Assembly (NCBI GenBank): GCA_038501625.1
Contig: JAZAYU010000255.1
Location: 124,001-188,000 of the forward strand
Length of the DNA: 64,000 bases
Direction: 5' to 3'
From: Corbicula japonica
Lineage: Eukaryota > Mollusca > Bivalvia > Venerida > Cyrenidae
The notes below the pieces were generated by a model, which had not been told where the DNA came from, searched no databases, and saw nothing but the letters and a program-made list of their open reading frames with translations. The position numbers were made by a program, and so were the translations under genes. Positions 31,901 through 42,100 of the stretch are shown piece after piece; the first letter of the stretch is position 1, and each line of letters starts with the position of its first letter.

Positions 31901-34900
31901 AACTGGTCGTCCTAGATGGATGGTAAGTTATCATTCTAGATGGATGTTATCTCTATACTCGCAGCTACTGCTGTTCTCCGAGTGTAACGTCACACTGCAA
32001 GATGAACTGGTCGTCCTAGATGGATGGTAAGATATCATTCTAGATGGTTGTTATCTCTATACTCGCAGCTACTGCTGTTCTCCGGGCGTAACGTCACACT
32101 GCAAGATGAACTGGTCGTCCTAGATGGATGGTAAGATATCATTCTAGATGGTTGTTATCTCTATACTCGCAGCTACTGCTGTTCTCCGGGCGTAACGTCA
32201 CACTGCAAGATGAACTGGTCGTCCTAGATGGATGGTAAGTTATCATTCTAGATGGATGTTATCTCTATACTCGCAGCTACTGCTGTTCTCTGGGCGTAAT
32301 GTCACACTGCAAGATGAACTGGTCGTCCTAGATGGATGGTAAGTTATCATTCTAGATGGATGTTATCTCTATACTCGCAGCTACTGCTGTTCTCCGGGCG
32401 TAATGTCACACTGCAAGATGAACTGGTCGTCCTAGATGGATGGTAAGTTATCATTCTAGATGGATGTTATCTCTATACTCGCAGCTACTGCTGTTCTCCG
32501 GGCGTAATGTCACACTGCAAGATGAACTGGTCGTCCTAGATGGATGGTAAGTTATCATTCTAGATGGTTGTTATCTCTATACTCGCAGCTACTGCTGTTC
32601 TCCGGGCGTAATGTCACACTGCAAGATGAACTGGTCGTCGTAGATGGATGGTAAGTTAACATTCTAGATGGTTGTTATCTCTATACTCACAGCTACTGCT
32701 GTTCTCCGGGCGTAATGTCACACTGCAAGATGAACTGGTCGTCCTAGATGGATGGTAAGTTATCATTCTAGATGGTTGTTATCTCTATACTCGCAGCTAC
32801 TGCTGTTCTCAGGGCGTAACGTCACACTGCAAGATGAACTGGTCGTCCTAGATGGATGGTAAGTTATCAATCTAGACGGATGTTATCTCTATACTCGCAG
32901 CTACTGCTGTTCTCCGGGCGTAACGTCACACTGCAAGATGAACTGGTCGTCCTAGATGGATGGTAAGTTATCATTCTAGATGGTTGTTATCTCTATACTC
33001 GCAGCTACTGCTGTTCTCCGGGCGTAACGTCACACTGCAAGATGAACTGGTTGTCCTAGATGGATGGTAAGTTATCATTCTAGACGGATGTTATCTCTAT
33101 ACTCGCAGCTACTGCTGTTCTCCGGGCGTAATGTCACACTGCAAGATGAACTGGTCGTCCTAGATTGATGGTAAGTTATCATTCTAGATGGATGTTATCT
33201 CTATACTCGCAGCTACTGCTGTTCTCCGGGCGTAATGTCACACTGCAAGATGAACTGGTCGTCCTAGATGGATGGTAAGTTATCATTCTAGATGGATGTT
33301 ATCTCTATACTCGCAGCTACTGCTGTTCTCCGGGCGTAACGTCACACTGCAAGATGAACTGGTCGTCCTAGATGGATGGTAAGTTATCATTCTAGATGGT
33401 TGTTAATCCATAACTCCATGTATACTGAATTTATTGCATGTGCAAAAAGTGTATATCCAGTACAGAAAAGGTACATTCGGACAGTTGACGTAAATCTTTA
33501 AAATGATGTCATAAAATGTGAGCAGAAGACATTATTTATTATGGATTTCGCGGTAAAAATACCATTTAATTGTCAAAATTTGTAACAAAATTACATTTTA
33601 GTTTAGTCTTATCCTTAACTTCTTATGCATGCTTAGTTTCTTATAAATGTGCACCTTATTGATTGAGCGCATTCATTATTAATTAAGACTTCATCATGAT
33701 GCTAATTACTACATTTAAGTTTATAGCCTTGTTTTCATCTGGTAAGCATTACCCTCGGGTTGGAATACCTTGATCATCACAGAGTTACCAATGATAAATT
33801 CTATTCATCTACAGAAGACACATTCATATATCTGCTAAGATGAGTGACAGATATGTGACAGATACCAGCAGTTAGACATACTAGTGGGTGTGTAACATTT
33901 TGAGTGCCACTGTTTTAGGATCAACTTAAAGATGGACCCTATGGTTGCTACAAGGATCCTGGCTCTGAGACCAGCACTGGAGGCCATGATAGTACGAGCC
34001 ACCCAGAACCCCCAGAGTGTGCTGACCCCTGACCCTCAGGAGGAACAACTCATCAAGGTGGTTCAAGCCCTGTCCAGACCCAATGCTGGAAGATTCGGGC
34101 TCAAGGAAGAAGCTGGGTAACAATTTAAATTATCGATTTATCTTTATGTCTTGTATAGAAACAACAGAGCATAAGATTATAAAATTGAAATTAGAGACCT
34201 GTTTCAAATCTTAAAAATCTGATAGGCTGAAATGGAGTCTTGTCTTCATGATTACAACAGGGCCCAAGATCGTAAAATATTGATTGGAGATCTGTCTTGA
34301 ATTTCTTGCATTTGACAGGCTGAAAATCAAGTCTCACCTCCAGCCAAACAGTTGCTTGAGATTTGAGACTGGTCTCCAATACCAGTTTGATGATCATGGT
34401 TCCTGTTTTTGCTATAGGTAGAAAGAACTTACAAGTATCTTTTGATTCCTCATAATAATAGGTGATTTAATTTCAAACTCTAATTGTGTGTTGCTTTTTA
34501 CACCTAAATGCATAATGAACAATGTTGTTTGCTTAACTTTATTACATCATTTCCTTGACTTGTTTGTAGACACTTTCTCGTGACGTGGTACATTTGATGG
34601 AAGGCTGTGTTATTTGACCTTTTCTTCAATGTATACACTTTTATGGCTTTGGCGAACAGTGTATATCCAGATCAGCCAGCAGATCCATGTGATCTGATCA
34701 GGATCTGCACTGTTCACTTTTGATTTGTTACGTAATTTCTGACCAAAAAGTGAACAGTGCAGATTCTGATCAGATGGCACGAATGAACCAGATGCTCTGG
34801 ATCTTCACTGGTTACACAGGCGTAAAAATATGTATGTTCACTGTTTAATGTATTATTTAACAGGGGTTCTGGCGGTCCACCACACAAGTTCCCACGTATG

Positions 34901-35708
34901 GGAGGGTTCAGTCGAGGGGGAAGTTTTGATGGAGGACGAGGCGGATTCCATGGGGGCAGAGGTGGATTGGGTAAGCAGATCTTTATGTTGATATTATTAT
35001 ATGATTACACTTTGACTTCATCTTCTATGATGAAGTCTTATTCATCTAACAAATCATTATTACTTATTATTAGCATTGTGATGTATTACATTATTAGGTG
35101 TGGCAACAGTAAAAGCTGCATGCAATTTATTTGACTGTACAAATGTCTTTACTTTATGTCGATGAACACGTAACATTTTGCCTCGAGTTGCTAGGAAAAG
35201 GCGTGCTGTCATTCTCTTTATCATCAGTGTGGCTGTTCCAATCCGACAGCCATTCAAAAAAGTGTAATATCATGAATCCTTTTCATAATTTCAGTAAAAA
35301 TGAGAGCATTTTTGTATATTAATATAAGAATAGAAACGATGTTATGTGATGTTCAGTTTTGGTATAAAAATCATTTGAATTGATTAAAGTAATCATGAAG
35401 CCCGTCACGCACTAAAAACAACCAACTTGAATATTTTTTCCATACCCAAATGAAGACTATGAAATATCCATATTTCAAGTTTATTTGCATATTGGCAAAA
35501 ATCATGCTTAAAGTTTTATTCTATGATTTGATCCCTAAAATTTTTGCATTGATGAACTTTTATCACTCAATATCATTGTTTTGCAGGTGGATTCCGAGGT
35601 GGTCCTAGATTTGGAGGCCCACCAAGGGGAGGTTTTAGAGGCGGTCCTCGAGGAGGTGGTGGATTTAGAGTTGGCCCTCCTAGGGGTGGATTAAGAGGCG
35701 GCTTTTAA
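25988..35708 (+). CDS. DHX9: ATP-dependent RNA helicase A, C-terminal 495 residues
   Basis: Exons: 25988-26140, 27089-27249, 27828-27939, 28544-28711, 29564-29747, 30541-30708, 31495-31610, 33919-34116, 34864-34970, 35587-35708. All junctions are GT-AG and phases are continuous (1,488 nt after one leading base). The first exon carries helicase motif VI ([12 protein letters not shown]) after [14 protein letters not shown]. Next come the winged-helix/ratchet part ([43 protein letters not shown]), the OB-fold region ([31 protein letters not shown]) and a Gly-rich tail with nine RGG triplets. This order and these motifs match vertebrate DHX9. The dsRNA-binding domains and motifs I-V are absent and should lie at the gap just upstream. 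DHX9 unwinds RNA/DNA duplexes in the nucleus. Confidence 0.95.
26606..26766. repeat. Palindromic repeat family B (GTGTAGATC type)
   Basis: Alternating 'gtgtagatccagatcatc', 'gatcaggatctgcactgg' and 'gatctggatctaaac' blocks form an imperfect inverted repeat of about 160 bp. Other copies lie at about 27,300-27,395, 30,873-31,040 and 34,655-34,820, all within DHX9 introns. It looks like a MITE. Confidence 0.65.
26936..27068. repeat. Foldback MITE family A, copy 1
   Basis: Near-perfect palindrome of about 133 bp. The left arm begins ggttataaaactgag, the right arm ends ctcagttttataacc, and the centre is 'ggcgaccagtcgcc'. Arms pair over about 60 bp. It is intronic and 20 bp upstream of the acceptor of exon 27089. 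Confidence 0.9.
27300..27395. repeat. Palindromic repeat family B, short copy
   Basis: Contains 'acagtgtagatcg', 'gctgatcaagatttgcactg' and the linking 'ccaaaaagcaaccagtg' in the order seen at 26,606-26,766. Confidence 0.5.
27958..28093. repeat. Foldback MITE family A, copy 2
   Basis: The same palindrome as 26,936-27,068 with 'ggttataaagcttagaac' as left end and 'ctcagttttataacc' as right end. It begins 18 bp after the donor at 27,940, so it sits very close to a splice site. Confidence 0.9.
28625..28940 (+). repeat. Partial tandem duplication of a DHX9 exon end and its donor
   Basis: The 3' part of exon 28544-28711 ('gggggcacaagtctct' through 'cagtggatggagg', then the donor aggtaggta) recurs in diverged form ending near 28,842, and as a weaker third copy ending near 28,934. 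Each copy keeps the donor-like ggtaggta. Copy 2 alone has an open frame but no matching acceptor that I can support, so the first donor (28,712) was used. Confidence 0.75.
30010..30498. repeat. 248-bp tandem duplication carrying two foldback MITEs (family A)
   Basis: Two direct copies ('aattatcaggacaagtta', 'gttatgccccttttttcac', 'gaatacctgtgcctaagg') with period 248 bp each contain one palindrome (30,113-30,249 and 30,363-30,498). The second palindrome ends 42 bp before the acceptor of exon 30541. The duplication happened after MITE insertion, since the flanks are duplicated too. Confidence 0.9.
30873..31040. repeat. Palindromic repeat family B
   Basis: Contains 'cagtgtagatctaaataagc', 'gatcaggatctgcactg' and 'gctgatctggatctac'. 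It matches 26,606-26,766 in layout and lies in the intron after exon 30541-30708. Confidence 0.6.
31548..33412 (+). repeat. 18-copy array of a 104-bp exon-end/mini-intron unit in DHX9
   Basis: The phrase 'gctactgctgttctc' starts at 31,548 and recurs every 104 bp to 33,316 (18 copies, constant period; a few copies have one base change). Each unit is the last 62 bp of the DHX9 exon ([20 protein letters not shown]), a donor (gtaagt, or gtaaga in two copies) and 42 bp ending in a pyrimidine-rich acceptor (ctatactcgcag). The natural exon (31495-31610) supplies copy 1, the only copy with the exon's 5' part. Only one copy fits the reading frame; joining copy 1 to any later copy puts an in-frame TAG near the end of that copy. 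The homologous protein has no such repeat. Confidence 0.95.
33413..33918. other. Intron without supported features
   Basis: Unique AT-rich intron between the array and exon 33919-34116. Nothing further is supported. Confidence 0.4.
34170..34398. repeat. Degenerate foldback MITE family A
   Basis: Contains both ends of the family A palindrome ('aagattataaaattga...' and 'gagatttgagactgg' ... 'tttgatgatcatgg') with extra internal sequence and many differences. It is an older copy than those at 27-30 kb. Confidence 0.6.
34655..34820. repeat. Palindromic repeat family B
   Basis: Contains 'acagtgtatatccagatcag', 'gatcaggatctgcactg' and 'ccaaaaagtgaacagtgcag' in the family order. Intronic, 44 bp before exon 34864. 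Confidence 0.6.
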
Positions 35709-37612
35709 CATGAAAAACCACCTCTTAGGTGGATTTAATGGGAAAAACCAACTTTATACAAATGTGAAAAACCGACTTTATACTTCTTTGTGAACATTGT
35801 TGAAAACCATTGAAGAAGACATGTAGTTTATTTATTGTGTTTGTACTGATTAAAAGAGAATGTGAGTCAGGTAAAATGTTGGCCATTGCAATAAGGAGGT
35901 CAAGCCTGAATCCATACTTAAAGAGAAAAGTATTGACAATACTGTTCCTGACCAGTAGCATTCTTAAATGGAATATTCAATGTTGTTTTGTCTTAATGTA
36001 AAAGTGATCATGTAATTTTTATATAAATGTTGGTTTGCATGATTAAAGGCCATAAATCAGCGGAGACCAGTCAACAATTTCAAATAGCTTATTTCTGTCC
36101 TTAAATGACAAGTTTGAAACTAGTCTTTAGTAGATTTACTATTAATTAAATTTAAATACTAGCTCTTGATCAAAATCAAGAATATTGATATATAAATGTT
36201 TTGTGATCCTAGCCTTCAACCAGAAAAAACTACAGCCAGAAAAAATGAAAATTGAAGCTTTCTTTATATATTTGTCCTGTCTAAGCAGATGTATGATGAC
36301 ATAAAAAAACTGCATTGAATATCTGATCATCAGTGGTGTGAAATCATGTAAAAATTATACATGCAGTTTGTTGTAGCAGTATCATGTAGTATTGTAAACT
36401 TGATAAAATCATCAGTCTAGATGTATGTTTAAACCATAAAAATTATTAAAATAGCTTTTCATGAATGTAAAATGTGTGCATCTGGTTATTAAATTCTAGA
36501 TATATATTATTTGTTTTTTTTAATTGTTCGAGAGTAAGCTGTTTCGGGTGGTTTGCCTAGTCTGGATCAGAGCGACCTGCTGATATTGTAAGCTCAGTTT
36601 GGCTCAGTGAGAGTATGTGAAAGGAGCAGTTTTTATACCATACCTGTTTCTCCACTTGTTCATGTCATATCCCCGATCCTGAGGGGTAAAGTTCATATAG
36701 AGATCACCTCGTCTGTCCGTCCATAACAAATCTGGTGTCCAGAGCATATTTTGGCAACCCCACGAAGAGTTTTAACCAACCTTTACAAAAGTGTTCACCT
36801 TAATAATGCGGAGTGCCGCATTCAAGAACCATGGCCCTACCTCGCCAGTAAAGTTTATGGTTAAAATATGCCAAAAGTCTGGGTCCGCAGCAAAACTCAG
36901 CAACTACTAAAGATACTTGGGACAAATTACAAACAATAGAACTTCAATGAGAAATTGTCGCGATTAAGAACCATAGCATTACCTCAAAAAGTCAATGTCA
37001 CATGTAGAGTTAAAAGGTCAAAATATCTAGTTCGAGAGGTTTACTTTTCATCCAGACTTAACAAAAGTGACAGATGTAAAAACCTCGAACCAACATCTAA
37101 CGTCATGGTGTTTTAAGATCAGAATGTTTGAAAACTGTTCTGCTTGCAGGGCATAATTTTGAGATTTCTTTGATCAAAGCTAAAAGAAAATCTGATCATC
37201 TTAATGTGAAGAGTGTCCACAGACTATGAACAAGGTCTAAAACTTCTCTGAAACTCTGTTTACATCCAAACACAAAATGAGCCACACAAAACATCATTTT
37301 AAAAGCTAACATGATTGACTTTAAAATGTCGGGTCCTATTTTCTTACAGAGATATGAGATACAATGTAGTTCTAAAAGTGTGCCTGGTCGTGAAAATAGA
37401 TGAAAAATATAAATGCTGCTTTATCTAATCATTTTTGAAATTTCTTTTAAATTACCTCATATATTGTTTTCATGTTGCTCATGTTTGCATTTAAATTGTT
37501 GTTGTGTGCTGATTAGCTTTTGTGTTTGGATGTAAATGGTACTGTAGGGTAATCTTAGGTCTAGTTTTTTTTCTTTACTAATTTTACTTTTCTTAAAGCA
37601 TGTAAAATAAAG
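35709..37612 (+). other. DHX9: DHX9 3' UTR and downstream spacer
   Basis: After the TAA at 35706-35708, two near-identical 'gaaaaacc(a/g)actttatac' units follow. ATTAAA-type signals occur near 36,043 and 36,443, and a canonical AATAAA at 37,606-37,611. The true poly(A) site is not resolved. The stretch around 36,690-36,770 ('cgtctgtccgtccataac') resembles a dispersed repeat seen in clam genomes (from memory). Confidence 0.5.
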
Positions 37613-37744
37613 ATTCATTAACAACCTTTATTTCGGTAAAGTTTTAATGAACTGCATTTTGGTTTCTTCCGACATTCAATGGAAACTCATCAGTTTTACA
37701 ACGCTTTTCTTCAACTTAAAATGTAGAAACCGTTTGAAGTAGTA

Positions 37745-37995
37745 TATAATCAACCACAAAGAGAACATGTGGGGTACCGCCTTGGAACGGTCACGAGCAA
37801 AATAATTTGCCACTGGCGGGGGAATGTAACCAGGTTAAAGGGTGAACCAACTTCACCCTTCCCCCAAAAGGTCATTATCTGAACAAACAAGTACAAGTTG
37901 TCTTAGTGAATTAACTCCAATACACCCATCGACTAGACACTGTTGCATGCATGTTCTTATATAAATAAACAAGCACACGTTGTCTAAGTGAATTA
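37745..37995 (-). repeat. Family C copy with duplicated end
   Basis: Contains 'ggggtaccgccttggaacgg', 'ttgccactggcggg' and 'agggtgaaccaacttc'. The end block 'acaagtacaagttgtcttag' is present twice (37,888 and 37,968). Confidence 0.6.
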
Positions 37996-38162
37996 ACTCC
38001 AACCCGACTTTCAAATCCACTGAAAACCTACTTAATTTTAGAAGCAACGTCTCTTTTTTTATACTTGAATACCTGTATAATTATCTTAACAGACAAATTC
38101 AAATTATTACTTGTAAAATTTTATTAAACTGTTTTTTTTTTCACGACAAATTTAAATGCCTA

Positions 38163-39185
38163 TTAGCCAATTTCGCCATCTAAATTTGTAGCGTTTTGTC
38201 CGCGCGTGTCGGCGCATGCGTGATGGTTACATCCGTTTCTGTCACAGCACTCATAGCACAGCTGGACAGGGCGTATTTGGCGGCGAATGTCGGGGGTGAT
38301 GTACTTGCACATTTGAATGGGAATACAGCCCAAGTTAAAGTTGAACGCACCCGGCGAGGTAAGTTCGTGCTCGAAATAACACTCCTGAAGTATATAAATA
38401 TAAGGATTCAGTATAGTTTTGTATAAAGATTTGAAATTATTCTACACGGAGATACCTTTATTTTTTCTTTCTTACTCTCTTAAACAATCAACAATGGAAT
38501 TGCATTCCTTATTTTCCAAAGTCAGAAAATGAATCTTCAGATCGATATTCGATGTTTACTTTTTGCAAGCGCGGGACTCGATGCACTACAGCATTTTGTC
38601 GGAAAGCTATCGGTTTATGTAAAGATCAGGTCAAAACTTCTTATTCAATCAATATACATGTATCTGAAATCACAGAAATATTCCGACTGACTTAAGTTTT
38701 CTGTAACAGAAGGGTCAACACACAACTAATACCTTACCGATTACCTTACTGATAATATGTTAATTATTTGTATATTTACCGAAATATTATTATACTTGGT
38801 CGACAGTTCAAAAGTTCAAAAGAATCTTTGAAACTAAACAAAAATCATTGTTGGTCAAATAAGCTAAATTATTTTTCTAGCAAATAAGAAAAGAGATACC
38901 TTTATCTAATTTATGTTTTATTGCTATTTTACTTTGCCTTATATGAAGGCATTGAGTAACGCTTTATCGTTGTATAGATAATTGATATAGAAAATTTATG
39001 TCTTTTTTTCGCAACATTCCTTTGTTAACATACTTTTCTCTTTGTATATGTTTATGTATAATGTTTATGCCAATAAAAGAACTTTGACTTGACTTGAATT
39101 ACCTCGCCTTTAGCGCATATTGTCCGGTTGGTACATGCTGACACATTCTTCATCCCCTGACAGTTATAACACACACGTCCTAGAA
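38163..39185 (-). CDS. C-terminal Ly6/uPAR-type domain (exons 10-11)
   Basis: Exon 10 (39103-39185) reads [16 protein letters not shown] and CAKGE; exon 11 (38163-38384) reads [36 protein letters not shown]. It parallels exons 2-4 of the same gene position by position, but the third part is fused to the second: the intron that separates exons 3 and 4 in the N-terminal copy (after Gln-Leu-Cys in register) is absent here. A plus-strand open frame over the same bases is a shadow. Confidence 0.85.
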
Positions 39186-42100
39186 CTGTGCAACAAATAT
39201 AGCATGTTATACAAGTTAATTATAATATAAATATACAAATAGTCTTTGGAAGCCAACTGAATATTTTAACATTGTTTTACATAATAATACTTTGATTCCA
39301 GTATAATTTGACCTGATTAGACATTTTCAGTGAAAAACTAATGGCTTTTATGAGCACCCGTCATGACAACTCAAATTGCAAGAGTAGGGGAGACCGGGGA
39401 TAGTTGTTACACGGGGCAAGTTGTTACACTTAATTTTGCGACAACATTGCATCACTGATGAAGTAGGAATAGATACTAAAATAACCCTCAAAGTTTCCTC
39501 TATGTTTAATGTAAGTTTCATTAAAATTGTCCTGGAAATAATCAGATTAGCTAGGAAAAACTCATTTTACTAGGTAAAAGTAATTTTTTTCGAATTTGGG
39601 AAAACATTTCGATATTTCCTCATTAATGCATATACAAGTCTTAAACACAAATTAAAATTAACATAAATATTTGTATTTTCTTTGAAACTAGTAATAAAAA
39701 ATAAATCAGGCTATACGTTATATTGAGCGACCTTGAAGTGCGACAAGGGGTGGGTGGGGTAAGTTGTTACGTCGGTTATGGGGCAGGTTGTTACAGGGTA
39801 ATATTTCGTCCCTCAACAAAACATAGATTTTTTACCAGCATGGTACACCTTAATATATTTCATTTCACAACTTTCGACAATATTATCGATATTTTATCGG
39901 AAAAATGCTCGTGTAAATGCAAAAATAACCCGAAATATTGATTTCTTTATCTTATTGCATTAAACCTGGCGGAAAACCATTAGCACTGACTGCTTGAAGA
40001 AGGTAACCCTTCTGGTTCTCTTTTTTGCGGTGTCTTTTTTAATTGATCAAATAATAAACTGATACACTCTCAGAATTTCATGAAGATCTACAGTTTGTTT
40101 GTGTGGGTAAGCTTTTGTATTTTGTAACTGTGGTTTTGAATGTTCCTGAATTTATATTTGACTAACACTTTTACAGGTATCATACTAAACTTTCGCAAAG
40201 TTCTTTCGCAAAAGTTATTCATTTACATTGTTTTCGTCCGAGCAATATAAGTAAACCACAAATGTATATATATATACAATCTATCCGAATTCACAATAGT
40301 TTAAAAAATGAATGCCTTATTGAAACGTTTGCGACTTTCCAACTTAACATCCACAGTGACTATATTTATGAAACAACATGCATGTTTTGGTCAAAAATCA
40401 TATTCTAAAACATTTTTACGTCTTTGAATGAAACCGTTATCAAAAAGACACTGTTATGTATCTGAACATGTTAAAAACTGTACACAGAGCTATTGTAACA
40501 TTTTACCCCGAGACCTGTAACAACATGCCCCACGACTGGGGTAAGTTGTTACACTTTGGTCTACTTACGAAAAATTGTTTTTTTATGAATTCAGTTTATA
40601 TACTGTAATCGGTCTAATTTTATATTAAACTTAACTTCCTATGGTTTTAATTGCCAATATTGACATTACTTTCACACAACTGAATCAGTCACAATTCTGA
40701 AAAATGCTAAAAGTGTAACAACTATCCCCGGTCTCCCCTATCTTATCATTAAGGGTGAAAAGGGGCGCGTCACGGGAAAAGGTACCTTCGGTCATATTTT
40801 GTGTCAGTTTAGTTGTTACTATATTTAGACAGAAAGTTCGAATATCTAAAAAAGTTTTTATAACAAACAAGTGGTTTTCTTACACATTTTGACAATAAAA
40901 TTATATATATTTAACGCGAAATGCATAATAATCTATGTCGTATTCTCAACTTTATGACGTCATTTCAAGGATTGACGTCAACTGTCCGAAGGTACCTTTT
41001 CCCGTGACGCGCCCCAAATGGTACCCAAATTGACCAAACTCGGCAACCTTGTTGTAAACAATTATTATTATGAATTTAAAAAGCTTGTGGTAAAACAAAT
41101 GACAGAAATCTTCACTATCTTTCTTTGAAACCGAAGATACACAATTTTGTTTAAAGTCACTGTTGTGCCTTGTTCTGCAAACACCGACTTTAATTAAAAT
41201 TTTGTATCTTTTTCTATCTTGTATCTCGAAGAAACCCAAGCACTTTTGAATCTAGTTGGTGAACTATTTTTTGAGTTTAAGTTAAATAAGTTGAAAGTAG
41301 CCCCAGCCAATAGAGGTGAATGTAATGAGCCGATAGTGTAACAGAGTAGTAAGCATACCATTTTGACAGTAGACGCCGTCAAATCCAAGTTCACACACGC
41401 ATTGGAACCCGTTGATATAGTCCACACAATGGCCGCCATTTTGACACGTCACATTTTCACATTCGTTGATATCTATGTATCGGTGAAAAATATTTTTTCG
41501 TTTACTACATGTCCTCAGAGATATTTATTTTTAGGGATGGCAACGAGTAGTAAAATTGGTACTCGAGTACTCGGACGATCTTCCGATCGAGTACTCGAGT
41601 ACTCGAACGAGTTCCGATTTTAATAGAGATAATTCCGTTCGTGTAATATCAGCTTCAACCTACTTAGTAATTTTACCTTGTACCACATATTAATATATGT
41701 GTGTGTTATATCTTTAATTTGTGTTTTTTTATTTTATTATTTTATATTTTTAAAATAAATCAACAAATTGTATCAAAGTTACAACACAGTCATATGAACG
41801 TGTACATATATGGTGGTCAGAATAAAATTATGTCGTGAAATAATCAAATCAAATCAATTTATCGAACTAAACTAAAACCATGGGGATCGTCTTCTGCTTT
41901 TTGGGCGTGGTCTCACATCATGTTTCAACTTAAGATGGTTAAGCATGCTTGTAGTTCCCCCGTTGTAGACCAACTCGGAACTACATTTGACTGTTTTTCC
42001 GTCTGCTGCCTGTTTGAAGTAATTCCACGCGAACGACTTTGCGGGAGGCATTTTGCTGATGTAATACAGGTATTTATTTCGGTGTTTAATTGAAGAATGT

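Noticed and set aside
31548..33412. CRISPR-like array
   Set aside because: Regular period, but the whole unit including the would-be spacer is repeated, and it contains a DHX9 exon end; the host is an animal.
38196..38426. Plus-strand open frame of 76 codons
   Set aside because: It is the antisense shadow of the C-terminal Ly6 exon (38163-38384), which has Cys pattern, splice phase and stop in its favour.
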